From contig NZ_JACHNP010000001.1 in assembly GCF_014206815.1 (NCBI RefSeq), forward strand, positions 1,330,456-1,394,455: a stretch of 64,000 nt of DNA. Direction: 5' to 3'. The position numbers were made by a program, and so were the translations under genes. Each line of letters opens with the position of its first letter. The stretch's first letter is position 1. This document shows, one piece after another, positions 30,840 to 43,165 of this stretch. Source of the DNA: Xanthomonas sp. F10 (GTDB lineage Bacteria; Pseudomonadota; Gammaproteobacteria; Xanthomonadales; Xanthomonadaceae). The notes under the pieces were generated by a model. The model worked only from the letters and a program-made list of their open reading frames with translations, ran no database searches and had not been told where the DNA came from.

Positions 30840-31976
30840 TCAGACTCCTGGTCGCGCCGAGGCGGTGGAGAATTTCTCGCAGATCACCTGCAGTTGCTCG
30901 CGGCCGCGGAACAGCGCGTCCACGCAACGCGGGTCGAACAGGCGGCCGCGCTGGGCGTAAAGGTAGGCCAGCGTCGCGTCCATGGTCCAGGCCTCCTTGT
31001 AGGGACGCGGCGAGATCAGCGCGTCGAACACGTCGGCGACCGCCACGATGCGCGCCTCCAGCGGAATCGCCTCGCCGATCAGGCCGTCCGGGTAGCCACT
31101 GCCGTCGTAGCGCTCATGGTGGCGCAGGGCGATCAGCGCACCGACCTGGATGAAACGGTTCTGGCTGCCGCTGAGCAGTTCGTAGCCGATGCGCGGGTGC
31201 ATGCGCATCACCGCCATCTCGTCCTCGTTGAGCTTGCCCGGCTTGAGCAGCACCGCGTCGGGGATGGCGATCTTGCCCATGTCGTGCAGGCTCGCGGCCA
31301 TCTCGATGACCCGCACCTCGTCCTCGGACAGGCCCAGTTGCTCGGCGATCAGGCCGGCCACGTGCGCCATCCGTTCCAGGTAGGCGCTGGTGCCGACGTC
31401 GCGGTACTCGATGGCCCGGGCCAGCCGCGACAGGGTCTCGCGCTCGCGTTCCTCGACCTCGCGCATGCTGGCCAGCAGGCGCTGCTCCAGCGACATCGCG
31501 CGCTGCTTGATGTTCTCGCTCTGCAGCCGCAGCTGCAGCAGGTTGTGGCAGCGCGCGCGCAGTTCGCGCGGGCGGATCGGCTTGACCAGGAAGTCGATCA
31601 CCCCCGCCTCCAGGGCGGCCTGGCGGATCGGCTCGTCGCCGACCACGGTGATCAGGATGATCGGGATGTCGCGGTGCTTGGGCAGACGGCGCAGGCGCCG
31701 CGCGAACTCCAGCCCGTCCATGCCCGGCATGCGGTAGTCGAGCAGCAGCAGATCGACCTTGCCGGCTTCGCACCAGGCCAGCGCGGCCTGCGAATCGCCG
31801 AAATCGCGCACGGTCAGTTCCGGGGCGATGTCCTCGATGACATGCCGCAGCATCGTGCGCGCGGAGGTCTGATCGTCGACGATGACGATGTTCAAACGAT
31901 TGTCGTTTCCGTCCGCCCATTGGAGACGGTCCCCGTTCGAGGACGCGCCGGAGAGGCTCATGCTGGCATCATGCAT
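30840..31976 (-). CDS. rpfG: RpfG, HD-GYP c-di-GMP phosphodiesterase response regulator
   Basis: Response regulator of 378 residues. The receiver domain has the acidic pair Asp34/Asp35 and phospho-acceptor Asp80 (LLDYRMPGMDG). A coiled-coil linker leads to an HD-GYP domain with HDMGKIAIPD and HHERYDGSGYPDGL. When phosphorylated by RpfC, RpfG degrades c-di-GMP and so links DSF to virulence-factor synthesis and biofilm dispersal. I chose the ATG at 31976 (MHDASMSLSG) because GGAGG lies 7 bases upstream and it gives the exact family length; the frame is open 24 codons further. Confidence 0.97.
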   Translation of the reverse strand: MHDASMSLSGASSNGDRLQWADGNDNRLNIVIVDDQTSARTMLRHVIEDIAPELTVRDFGDSQAALAWCEAGKVDLLLLDYRMPGMDGLEFARRLRRLPKHRDIPIILITVVGDEPIRQAALEAGVIDFLVKPIRPRELRARCHNLLQLRLQSENIKQRAMSLEQRLLASMREVEERERETLSRLARAIEYRDVGTSAYLERMAHVAGLIAEQLGLSEDEVRVIEMAASLHDMGKIAIPDAVLLKPGKLNEDEMAVMRMHPRIGYELLSGSQNRFIQVGALIALRHHERYDGSGYPDGLIGEAIPLEARIVAVADVFDALISPRPYKEAWTMDATLAYLYAQRGRLFDPRCVDALFRGREQLQVICEKFSTASARPGV

Positions 31977-32123
31977 CTGCAATCCTCCGCCCGTCGCATC
32001 TGCGCGGGCTGCTGAGACGACAACGGGAACGCGCCGGTGCCCAATCACGCCGACCCGTCCACCTCACTTCCTTTTGCGTGCAACGCCTGCTGCAAGAACC
32101 GCGCCACCTGGTCCGGGGCTAGG

Positions 32124-33641
32124 TTAAGCCTCCGGACGCATGTACGGAAACAGCAGCACGTCACGGATCGAACTGCTGCCGGTAAGCAACATTACCAGCC
32201 GGTCGATGCCGATGCCCAGGCCGCCGGTCGGCGGCAGCCCCACCTCCAGCGCCCGGATGTAGTCGGCGTCGAAGTGCATGGCCTCGTCGTCGCCCCCGTC
32301 CTTGGCCGCCACCTGGGCCTGGAACCGCGCCGCTTGGTCTTCCGGGTCGTTGAGCTCGGAGAAGCCGTTGGCGATTTCCTTGCCGTTGATGAACAGTTCG
32401 AAGCGGTCGGTGTAGCCCGGCTCGGTGTCGCTGGAGCGGGCCAGCGGCGATACCTCGACCGGGTGGTCGGTGATGAAGGTGGGCTGGATCAGGGTGTGCT
32501 CGACCGTGGCCTCGAAGATCTCCAGCAGCAGCTTGCCCCAGCCGTAGGACGGTTTGGTGCGGATCTTCAGCCGCTCGCAGTGGCGCAGCAGCGCCTCGCG
32601 GTCGGTGCAGTCGGCAGCGCTGATCTCCGGGTTGTGGTGGCGCACCGCCTCGTCCATCCGCCAGCGGCGGAACGCCGGCGCCAGGTCGATGTCGGCGCCG
32701 TCCCAGTGCACCTGGGTGGTGCCCAGCACCTCGCGGGCGACATCGCGGATGATGTTTTCGGTCAGGTCCATCACCTCGTGGTACGTGGCATACGCCTCGT
32801 ACAGCTCCATCATGGTGAATTCCGGATTGTGCCGGGTGCTGACGCCTTCGTTGCGGAAATTGCGGTTGATTTCGTAGACCCGTTCCAGGCCGCCGACCAC
32901 CAGGCGCTTCAGGTACAGCTCCGGGGCCACCCGCAGGTACAGGTCCAGGTCCAGGGCGTTGTGGTGGGTGGTGAACGGCTTGGCCGTGGCGCCGCCGGGG
33001 ATGTAGTGCATCATCGGCGTCTCCACTTCCAGGAAGCGGCGCGCGTCCAGCCAGGCGCGCATGGCGCGGATGATCTTGGAGCGCTTGACGAACACCTCGC
33101 GCGCCTCCGGCGACACGATCAGGTCCACGTAGCGCTGGCGGTAGCGCTGCTCCACGTCCGACAGGCCGTGCCACTTGTCCGGCAGCGGCCGCAGCGCCTT
33201 GGTCAGCAGCCGCAGGCCGGTGGCCTTGACCGACAGCTCGCCGGTCTTGGTGCGGGTCAGCCCGCCCTCCACGCCGATGATGTCGCCGATGTCCCAGCCC
33301 TTGAAGGCGTCGTAGGCCTCGCCCAGCGCGTTGGCCTGCAGGAACAGCTGGATGCGCCCGGACTCGTCCTGCAGCTGCACGAAGCTGGCCTTGCCCATCA
33401 CCCGCTTGGCCAGCAGGCGCCCAGCCAGGCGCAGGCTGCGGCCCTGCGCCTCCAGCGCCTCGGCGGTCCAGCGCTCGGTGTCGGCGAACTCGGCCTGCAG
33501 ATCGCCGGCGAAGTCGCTGCGGCGGAAATCGTTCGGATAGGCCACGCCCTGCGCGCGCAGCGCGGCGAGTTTGGCGCGCCGTTCGGCGATGAGGCTGTTC
33601 TCGTCGACGGGAAGGGACGGCGCGGGGGTCTGCTCGGTCAT
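32124..33641 (-). CDS. lysS: Lysyl-tRNA synthetase, class II (LysS)
   Basis: Enzyme of 505 residues charging tRNA-Lys. The N-terminal OB-fold anticodon-binding domain (about 55-165, [13 protein letters not shown]) is followed by the class II catalytic core with motif 2 [23 protein letters not shown] and motif 3 [14 protein letters not shown]. The ATG at 33641 gives the usual family length; an upstream ATG would add 12 residues without support, and no strong ribosome-binding site is visible for either. It lies downstream of prfB on the same strand, the common prfB-lysS arrangement, separated by a 25-base hairpin. Confidence 0.97.
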   Translation of the reverse strand: MTEQTPAPSLPVDENSLIAERRAKLAALRAQGVAYPNDFRRSDFAGDLQAEFADTERWTAEALEAQGRSLRLAGRLLAKRVMGKASFVQLQDESGRIQLFLQANALGEAYDAFKGWDIGDIIGVEGGLTRTKTGELSVKATGLRLLTKALRPLPDKWHGLSDVEQRYRQRYVDLIVSPEAREVFVKRSKIIRAMRAWLDARRFLEVETPMMHYIPGGATAKPFTTHHNALDLDLYLRVAPELYLKRLVVGGLERVYEINRNFRNEGVSTRHNPEFTMMELYEAYATYHEVMDLTENIIRDVAREVLGTTQVHWDGADIDLAPAFRRWRMDEAVRHHNPEISAADCTDREALLRHCERLKIRTKPSYGWGKLLLEIFEATVEHTLIQPTFITDHPVEVSPLARSSDTEPGYTDRFELFINGKEIANGFSELNDPEDQAARFQAQVAAKDGGDDEAMHFDADYIRALEVGLPPTGGLGIGIDRLVMLLTGSSSIRDVLLFPYMRPEA

Positions 33642-33705
33642 GGGATGGGGGATGCGTGAGGAAGGGAAAGAATGCACCAGCCGACGGGGCCGTGTGCCGT
33701 CGCAC

Positions 33706-33730
33706 GGCCTCCGTCGCCAGGACGGAGGCC
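33706..33730. repeat. Hairpin in the prfB-lysS gap
   Basis: GGCCTCCGTC-GCCAG-GACGGAGGCC is a perfect 10-bp stem with a 5-base loop, just after the prfB stop. There is no T-run, so it more likely protects the prfB message or attenuates lysS than terminates fully. Confidence 0.55.
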
Positions 33731-33736
33731 GCCGGT

Positions 33737-34862
33737 TCAGGCGTCGCTGCGTTTCGCGCCGGCTTCCAGGCCGGACTTGAGGCTGGCCTCGACGAACTCG
33801 TCCAGGTCGCCGTCGAGCACCTTCTGGGTGTCCGAGCGCTCCACGCCGGTGCGCAGGTCCTTGATCCGGCTCTGGTCGAGCACATAGTTGCGGATCTGGC
33901 TGCCCCAGCCGATGTCGGACTTGGTCGCCTCGACCGCGTCGCGTTCGGCATTGCGCTTCTGGATCTCCAGCTCATAGAGCTTGGCGGCCAGCATCTTCAT
34001 CGCGTTGTCGCGGTTCTGGTGCTGGCTGCGCCCGGTCTGGCAGGCCACCACGATGCCGGTGGGCACGTGGGTGATGCGCACCGCCGACTCGGTCTTGTTG
34101 ACGTGCTGGCCGCCGGCGCCGGAGGAGCGGTACACGTCGGTCTTCAGGTCGGCCGGATTGATGTCGATGTCGATGTTGTCGTCCACTTCCGGCGACACGA
34201 ACACCGAGGTGAAGCTGGTGTGGCGGCGGTTGTCCGAGTCGAACGGCGACTTGCGCACCAGCCGGTGCACGCCGGTTTCGGTCTTCAGCCAGCCATAGGC
34301 GAAATCGCCTTCCACGCGCAGCGTGGCGGACTTGATCCCGGCCACTTCGCCGCCGGAGACTTCCATCAGCTCGGTCTTCCAGCCGCGCGACTCGCACCAG
34401 CGCAGGTACATGCGCAGCAGGATCTCGGCCCAGTCCTGGGCCTCGGTGCCGCCGGCGCCGGCCTGGATGTCGACGAAGGCGTTGCTGGCGTCCATCTGCC
34501 CGGAGAACATGCGCTGGAATTCCAGCTTCTCCACCTGCGCCTGGAAGCGGTCGACGTCGGCCAGTACCGCCTGCGCGGTGGCTTCGTCGTTCTCGCTCTC
34601 GGCCAGTTCCAGGAATTCCAGCGATTCGTTCAGGCCATCGAGCACGCTGGCGATGCCGCCGACGGTCTTCTCCAGGCTGGCGCGTTCGCGGCCCAGGCCC
34701 TGGGCGCGCTCGGGGTCGTTCCAGACGTCGGGGCTTTCCAGCTCCCGGGTGACTTCCTCTAGACGCTCTTTCTTGGCGTCGTAGTCAAAGAAACCCCCGT
34801 AGCGACAGCACCCGATCGGACAGATCGGCGATGCGGTGGCGAATCGGATTGAGTTCGATCAT
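33737..34862 (-). CDS. prfB: Peptide chain release factor 2, with programmed +1 frameshift
   Basis: RF2 recognises UGA and UAA stop codons. The message starts at the ATG at 34860-34862, reads 25 codons and meets an in-frame TGA at 34785-34787. The context CGGGGG-TTT-CTT-TGA-C is the classic RF2 autoregulatory site: an SD-like G-run followed by CTT slippage. After +1 shifting, reading continues from GAC (34784-34786) to the stop at 33737, giving 374 residues. With that numbering the SPF codon-recognition tripeptide is 205-207 and GGQ is 250-252, exactly as in E. coli. The annotation therefore needs a joined coding region, not two genes. Confidence 0.97.
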
Positions 34863-34923
34863 TGCGGCTTTTTCCGGCAGACAAGAGCGCGATTCTAGCA
34901 ATTCCGGCCGCTGCGCCACAGCG

Positions 34924-35820
34924 CTACTCGACCGGGGCGACCTCGCCCTCCCCGGCCGCCACCCGCAGCGCGGCGCGATAGCGGCGGCTGCACGGCACCT
35001 GGCTGCCGTCGCGCAGGTGCACGCGCGCCTCGCCCGCCTCCAGCGGCTCGATCGAGACCACGCTGGCCAGGTTGACGATGTAGCTGCGGTGGATGCGCAC
35101 GAACCGCGCCGGGTCCAGCCGCGCCTCGATCGCGGCCATGGTGCTGCGCAGCGGGTAATCGTGGCCGCGCACGCGCAGGTTGACGTAGTTGCCGGCGGCC
35201 TGCAGCCATTCGATGTCGGCGGCGGCGACCAGGAAGTCGCGGCCCAGCTTGCGCACCAGGAAGCGCTCCGGCCGCTCCAGCGAGCCCACCGGCGGGCCGG
35301 CGTCGGGCGCGCCCAGCAGTGCCGCCTCGCCTTGCCAGCGCCGCAGCAGGAACCGGTACATCTCCACGCACAGCGCGATCGAGGCCAGGCTGCGCACGTC
35401 CTTGAGGTATTCGTAGGCCAGCCCCTGCGGCCACGGGCCGAAGTCGTAGTGCTGGCCCTGCAGGTGGTAGACCAGGCTGCGCAGGACGACCATTCCCACC
35501 ACGTGCAGCACCGACAGCGCCACGCTGCCCAGCAGGTAGCCCGGCAGCCGGCGCCGCCAGGTCTCCCAGTGCAGCGGGTAGCGCCGGGTCAGCAGTACCA
35601 CCAGCGGCACGATCAGCAGGAACATCAGTTGGCTGGACCATTCCCAGACCACCGGCTCCCACGCGGCGAAGTGCAGCCCGGTGTTGCGGATGTCGATCAG
35701 CACCGTGACGCTGTTGGCGATGGCGTTGATCAGGGTGAGCACGACCCAGAAGCCGATCTCGAAGCTGCGGCGCCAGGGCTGGAAACGGGAATAGGCGCTG
35801 GCGCCGGAGGGGTCGGACAT
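34924..35820 (-). CDS. rpfD: Membrane-bound LytTR-type regulator, RpfD-like
   Basis: Protein of 298 residues. About four membrane helices occupy roughly residues 20-145, followed by a cytoplasmic LytTR DNA-binding domain (about 195-285) with LVRKLGRDFLVAAADIEWLQAAGNYVNL and RFVRIHRSYIVNL. It lacks a receiver domain, so the membrane part may be the sensor. Its position between prfB and recJ matches rpfD of the Xanthomonas rpf cluster, described as a LytTR regulator. I chose the ATG at 35820 because the first helix follows soon after; upstream the frame runs into repeat DNA. The target genes are unknown. Confidence 0.85.
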   Translation of the reverse strand: MSDPSGASAYSRFQPWRRSFEIGFWVVLTLINAIANSVTVLIDIRNTGLHFAAWEPVVWEWSSQLMFLLIVPLVVLLTRRYPLHWETWRRRLPGYLLGSVALSVLHVVGMVVLRSLVYHLQGQHYDFGPWPQGLAYEYLKDVRSLASIALCVEMYRFLLRRWQGEAALLGAPDAGPPVGSLERPERFLVRKLGRDFLVAAADIEWLQAAGNYVNLRVRGHDYPLRSTMAAIEARLDPARFVRIHRSYIVNLASVVSIEPLEAGEARVHLRDGSQVPCSRRYRAALRVAAGEGEVAPVE

Positions 35821-35886
35821 CGCGGCAGTGTAGCGCGCCGCCATTCGTCGCCGGCGCGGCATGGCGGATCGGTGCACGACCAGCAG

Positions 35887-36338
35887 CCCCTCTCCCGCCG
35901 GGAGAGAGGTTGGGGTGAGGGTACGGCGCGAAGCACTGATGGTTTGGCTATGCGAGGCTGCGCCCGTACCCTCATCCGCCCCTTCGGGGCACCTTCTCCC
36001 GATGGGAGAAGGGACAGCGTTAGCCCCTCTCCCGACGGGAGAGGGGTTGGGGTGGGGTACGGCGCGAAGCGCTGATGGTTTGGCTATGCGAGGCTGCGCC
36101 CGTACCCTCATCAGCCCCTTCGGGGCCCCTTCTCCCGATGGGAGAAGGGACAGCGCTAGCCCCTCTCCCACCGGGAGAGGGGTTGGGGTGAGGGTACGGC
36201 GCGAAGCGCTGGTAGATTGGCTATGCGAGGCTGCGCCCGTACCCTCATCCGCCCCTTCGGAGCACCTTCTCCCGATGGGAGAAGGAACAGCCTGGCCCCT
36301 CTCCCATCGGGAGAGGGGTTGGGGTGAGGGTGCGGCGC
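35887..36338. repeat. Tandem array of a 136-137 bp palindromic element (3 full, 1 partial copy)
   Basis: Copies begin at 35887, 36024, 36160 and 36296, the last being partial. Each starts with CCCCTCTCCC...GGGAGAGGGG, continues with TTGGGGTGAGGGTACGGCG, a conserved core (TGGCTATGCGAGGCTGCGCC), CCCCTTCGGGGC-type and CCTTCTCCC...GGGAGAAGG hairpins. Copies are over 90% alike by eye. The array fills the gap between the LytTR gene and recJ. Single or partial copies recur at 60069-60253 and 63964-64000. Confidence 0.93.
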
Positions 36339-36365
36339 CACGTGCGCCGGCAGACACCCAGCGAC

Positions 36366-38099
36366 TCAGCCACCCAGCGACTGGCAGTGCTCCACCACCA
36401 ACTGCACCGCACTGCCCCCGCGGTAGTCATCCGCAACAAGGCGATAGGCGATATGCACGCGACGACCGGGTTCGCGGCCGTGCCAGCCGTTGAAGTGGAT
36501 CGCGTTCAAGGGCTCGGCGCGGCCGGGGCAGCGCAGGCTGAGCTTGAGGTGGCGTTCCTTCAGCACGCGCCACTGCACTACCTCGAATTCGCCGTCGAAC
36601 AGCGGCTCCGGAAAGCCCTGCCCCCACGGCCCGCCCTGGCGCAACGCCTCGGCATGGCGATGGTCGAGTTCGTGCGGATCCAGCGCACCGTCGCTGAGCA
36701 ACTCGGCCTGCAGCAGTTCCGCGTCCAGGCTGGCCAGCGCGTGCGCACGGAACACCTGCTCGAACTCGGCCAGCGCGTCCTGGGGCAAGCTCAGGCCCGC
36801 GGCCATGGCATGGCCGCCGAACTTCTCCATCAGCCCCGGCCGCTGCGCCTCCACCGCCGCCATCGCATCGCGGATGTGGAACCCGGGAATCGAACGCGCC
36901 GAGCCGCGCAACTGGGTGCTGCCCGGCTCGGCCGGGGCGAAGGCGATCACCGGCCGGTGCAGGCGATCCTTCATCTTCGAGGCGACCAGGCCGATCACGC
37001 CGGGATGCCATTGCGCATCGAACAGGCACACCGCCACCGGCGGCTGCTCGGGCGCGGCCAGCAGCGCCTGCGCCACCACCGCTTCGGCCTCGTCGGTCAT
37101 CTGCTGCTGCACGGCGCGGCGCTCGGCGTTGATCTCTTCCAGGGTCGCGGCGATCGCACGCGCCTGCTGTGGGTCTTCGCACAGCAACAACTCGATGCCC
37201 AGGGCCATGTCCTCGAGGCGGCCGGCGGCGTTGAGCCGCGGCGCCAGCGCGAAGCCGATGTCGCTGGCGCTGAGCCGTGCCGGATCGCGACCGCTGGCTT
37301 CGATCAAGGCGCGCAGGCCGAGGCAGCCCTCGCCACGCTGTAGCCGGCGCAGACCGGCCGACACCAGCGCACGGTTGTTTGGGTCCAGCGGCACCAGGTC
37401 GGCGACGGTGCCGACCGCGACCAGGTCCAGCAACACGCCCAGGTCCGGCGGCGCCGCCGCGAACGCGCCGTGCGCGCGCAGGTGCCGGCGCAACGCCAGC
37501 AGCACGTAGAAGATCACGCCGACGCCGGCCAGCATCTTGCTCGGGAACGCGTCGCCGGCCAGGTTCGGATCGACGATGGCATCGGCCGGCGGCAAGGCCG
37601 GACCCGGCAGGTGGTGGTCGGTGACCAGTACCTGCCAGCCCAGCGCCTTGGCCGCGGCGACGCCAGCATGGCAGGCGATGCCGTGGTCCACCGTGACCAG
37701 CAGGTCCGGCTGCAACGGCGCCAGTTCCGCCACCAGCGCCGGCGACAGGCCATAGCCATGGACCATGCGGTTGGGCACCGCGTGCAGCACCCGCGCAGCG
37801 CCGAGCAGGCGCAGCCCGCGCACCGCCACCGCGCAGGCCGTGGCGCCGTCGCAATCGAAATCGCCGACCACCAGGATGCGCTTGCGCGCCGCGATCGCCT
37901 CGACCAGCAGCGCCACCGCGGCGTCGATGCCGCTCAGCGCATCGGGCGGCAGCAGTTGCGCCAGTCTAGGCTGCGCCAGACCGCTGTCGTGGGCGCCGCG
38001 CGCGGCATAGATGCGCCGCAACAGCGGCAAGGTGGCCTCGTGCCACGGGCCGGCCGCGGCCGCCGCGGGCCGCCGCACGATGCGCGCGATGGCGCTCAT
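36366..38099 (-). CDS. recJ: RecJ, single-strand-specific 5'-3' exonuclease
   Basis: DNA-repair nuclease of 577 residues in the RecF recombination and mismatch-repair pathways. The DHH-superfamily metal-binding motifs are all present: VGDFDCDGATA, TVDHGI, VTDHHLPG, GTVADLVPL and NAAGR. The DHHA1 domain follows with SARSIPGFHIRDA and FGGHAMAAGLSL. I chose the ATG at 38099 (MSAIARIVRRP), whose start overlaps the rpfE stop as ATGA; the frame is open 10 codons further. It is the last gene of the carA-carB-greA-rpfE-recJ run. Confidence 0.96.
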   Translation of the reverse strand: MSAIARIVRRPAAAAAGPWHEATLPLLRRIYAARGAHDSGLAQPRLAQLLPPDALSGIDAAVALLVEAIAARKRILVVGDFDCDGATACAVAVRGLRLLGAARVLHAVPNRMVHGYGLSPALVAELAPLQPDLLVTVDHGIACHAGVAAAKALGWQVLVTDHHLPGPALPPADAIVDPNLAGDAFPSKMLAGVGVIFYVLLALRRHLRAHGAFAAAPPDLGVLLDLVAVGTVADLVPLDPNNRALVSAGLRRLQRGEGCLGLRALIEASGRDPARLSASDIGFALAPRLNAAGRLEDMALGIELLLCEDPQQARAIAATLEEINAERRAVQQQMTDEAEAVVAQALLAAPEQPPVAVCLFDAQWHPGVIGLVASKMKDRLHRPVIAFAPAEPGSTQLRGSARSIPGFHIRDAMAAVEAQRPGLMEKFGGHAMAAGLSLPQDALAEFEQVFRAHALASLDAELLQAELLSDGALDPHELDHRHAEALRQGGPWGQGFPEPLFDGEFEVVQWRVLKERHLKLSLRCPGRAEPLNAIHFNGWHGREPGRRVHIAYRLVADDYRGGSAVQLVVEHCQSLGG

Positions 38100-39016
38100 G
38101 CGTCCAGGCGCGACAACGGCCGCCGCCACAGGCGCCAGCGTTGCGACGGGGCGATGCGGAAACAGGTGCCGTCCTCGAAATCCAGCTGCAGTTGCTGCAG
38201 TTCGCCATCGCGCAGCGCCTGCAGCAGGGGCTGCACCACCTCGCCGACGAACTGCTCGGGCGCGCGCAGCTGGCGCAGATCGACTAGCGCATCAACCCGC
38301 GGCGCCTGCGCGTCGGCGACACCGGCGGCCTGGGCCAGCGCACGCAACAGCGGATCGCGGCTGCGCACCTGCGCATGCGCGGTGGCGACCGACGCCGGCA
38401 GCCGGCCACCGCCCCAGAACCACAGCGAATTGATCGCCGGCTGGCCGCGGGCGACGCGCTCGCGGTTCCACGGATGCTGGTGCAGCACGATCTGCGCCTC
38501 GGTCAGCAACGCACGCCAGCGGCGCGCGTCCTCGCCCTGCGGCAGGTGATCGAACAGGTCCGCACCGAGCACCTGCGCCGGCGCCGTGAACACCGGCAGC
38601 ACGCTGTCGGCCGGCAGGCGCAGGTACCAACGGGTCGGATCGGGCGCATCCAGGGTCAGCCCGCTCTCGGCGAACAAGGCCTGCACCGCCGGCAGCAGCG
38701 CGTCCAGGTCCACCGCGTCGAGCGGCAGCATGTCGCCATGCGCCATCAGCCGCGCGCCCTGCATGTCCGGCACCACGTAGGCTGGATCGGCGCGCAGCCA
38801 CAGGCCGTCGCCGGCATCGCCGGCGTCCAGTTGCCGGGTCAGCGCCGCGGCCGGCAGCGGTTGCTCCGCCAGCGCGAAATGGCGGCGCAACTGCGCCTCG
38901 CCACCCGGCGCGGCCTGCGTGCGGTCGGCGCGGCCGAACGCGCGCGCCACCTCGCCGGCCAGCACGGCGCCGGCCAGGCGGACCCGCTCCGGCAACAGCA
39001 AGGTGGCGACCGCCAT
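38096..39016 (-). CDS. rpfE: RpfE, conserved protein of unknown function
   Basis: Protein of 306 residues, rich in Ala and Leu, with no membrane segment. The only strongly patterned stretch is LHQHPWNRERVARGQPAINS followed by LWFWGGGRLP (about 193-222). The Trp/Gly-rich part is a signature of the family usually found beside recJ in gammaproteobacteria and called RpfE in xanthomonads. Database names such as phosphoglycerate mutase are not supported by any motif I can see. It is coupled to recJ by an ATGA overlap and follows greA by 4 bases. Its biochemical role is unknown. Confidence 0.85.
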   Translation of the reverse strand: MAVATLLLPERVRLAGAVLAGEVARAFGRADRTQAAPGGEAQLRRHFALAEQPLPAAALTRQLDAGDAGDGLWLRADPAYVVPDMQGARLMAHGDMLPLDAVDLDALLPAVQALFAESGLTLDAPDPTRWYLRLPADSVLPVFTAPAQVLGADLFDHLPQGEDARRWRALLTEAQIVLHQHPWNRERVARGQPAINSLWFWGGGRLPASVATAHAQVRSRDPLLRALAQAAGVADAQAPRVDALVDLRQLRAPEQFVGEVVQPLLQALRDGELQQLQLDFEDGTCFRIAPSQRWRLWRRPLSRLDA

Positions 39017-39020
39017 CGGA

Positions 39021-39493
39021 TCAGCCGACGTAGGCGACGCTGACGATCTCGTACTCGCGGCGTCCGGCCGGGGCGTCGATGCTGACGCTGTCGCCTTCCA
39101 TCTTGCCGATCAGCGCACGCGCCAACGGCGAGGAAATCGCGATCAGGCCCTGCTTGATGTCCGCCTCCAGGTCGCCGACCAACTGGTAACGCTTCTCCTC
39201 GTCGGTCTCCACGTCGGCCAGGGTCACGGTGGCGCCGAACACCACCTTGCTGCCGACCGCCAGCTTGCTGACGTCGATGACCTCGGCGTGCGACAGCTCG
39301 CTCTCCAGCTGCTTGATGCGGCCTTCGATGAAGCCCTGCTGCTCGCGCGCGGCGTGGTACTCGGCGTTTTCCTTGAGATCGCCGTGCGCACGCGCCTCGG
39401 CGATCGCGGTGATGACCTCGGGACGCTTGACCGACTTCAGGTGATCCAGTTCCTCGCGCAACCGCTGCGCGCCTTGCATGGTGATCGGGGCTC

Positions 39494-39497
<4 letters not shown>
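39021..39497 (-). CDS. greA: Transcription elongation factor GreA
   Basis: Protein of 158 residues that rescues backtracked RNA polymerase by stimulating transcript cleavage. The N-terminal coiled coil carries the acidic tip [18 protein letters not shown]; the C-terminal FKBP-like domain includes [18 protein letters not shown]-type sequence. I chose the GTG at 39497 (reads [17 protein letters not shown]) because it overlaps the carB stop as GTGA and gives the same length as E. coli GreA. An internal ATG seven codons in would cut the family's start. Confidence 0.96.
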
Positions 39498-42736
<3,239 letters not shown>

Positions 42737-42739
42737 GGT

Positions 42740-43165
42740 TCAGTAATCCTCGACGTTCTCGGAAATGCGGGACCCGGGACCCGGGGCCCGGGACCCGGAT
42801 TCAAGCCGACGCTGCAATGATTGTTGCAATCTGGAAAGCATTTGGCTGACGCGCTCGCAAAGCTGCAGCACAACGCTAAGTTCTTGGTGTTCACCCATTC
42901 CAAGCCGCTCGACCAGCAACAACTGCGTCTGTAGTTCCGCGCACGATCCCGTCGCGATCGCCACAAAACGCGCGTAGTCTCGTGTAGCGCCGCGTGCATT
43001 GCCTTCAGCGATGTTTGAAGGAATCGATACGGCAGAACGCTGCAGCTGCGAAGTCAATCCGTAACGCTCGACGTGCGGCAATGACGCCGTGAACGAATAG
43101 ACTGCTTCGGCGAGCTGCATGGACAGTTGCCAAACTTCGAGATCCCGGAAATGGGAGACCGCCAT
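42740..43165 (-). CDS. Four-helix-bundle protein (23S rRNA intervening-sequence/S23 family) inserted between carA and carB
   Basis: Protein of 141 residues. FRDLEVWQLSMQLAEAVY at the start, LTSQLQRSAVSIPSNIAEGNARG in the middle and GSCAELQTQLLLVERLG are hallmarks of the IVS/S23 four-helix-bundle family, first seen in rRNA intervening sequences and related to the Avd accessory protein of retroelements. Its own role is unknown. The start overlaps the carA stop (TAATG) and the stop is 4 bases from carB. The DNA is visibly less GC-rich than carA and carB. It is bordered by inverted 7-bp repeats that encode its own odd tail (SRAPGPGSR) and the CarA tail, which suggests an acquired cassette. Confidence 0.88.
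   Translation of the reverse strand: MAVSHFRDLEVWQLSMQLAEAVYSFTASLPHVERYGLTSQLQRSAVSIPSNIAEGNARGATRDYARFVAIATGSCAELQTQLLLVERLGMGEHQELSVVLQLCERVSQMLSRLQQSLQRRLESGSRAPGPGSRISENVEDY
42769..42796 (+). repeat. GGGACCC heptamer array, left border of the carAB insert
   Basis: Four tandem 7-bp units GGGACCC (third reads GGGGCCC) inside the 3' end of the four-helix-bundle gene. They mirror the units at 43185-43208 on the other side. Confidence 0.9.

Noticed and set aside
34785-34787. In-frame TGA near the start of prfB, as a pseudogene or sequencing error
   Set aside because: The surrounding SD-like G-run and CTT-TGA-C are the known programmed frameshift site, and the rest of RF2 is intact.
35887-36338. 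Regular repeats that could be taken for a CRISPR array
   Set aside because: Units are 136-137 bp and nearly identical throughout, with internal palindromes and no unique spacers or cas genes.
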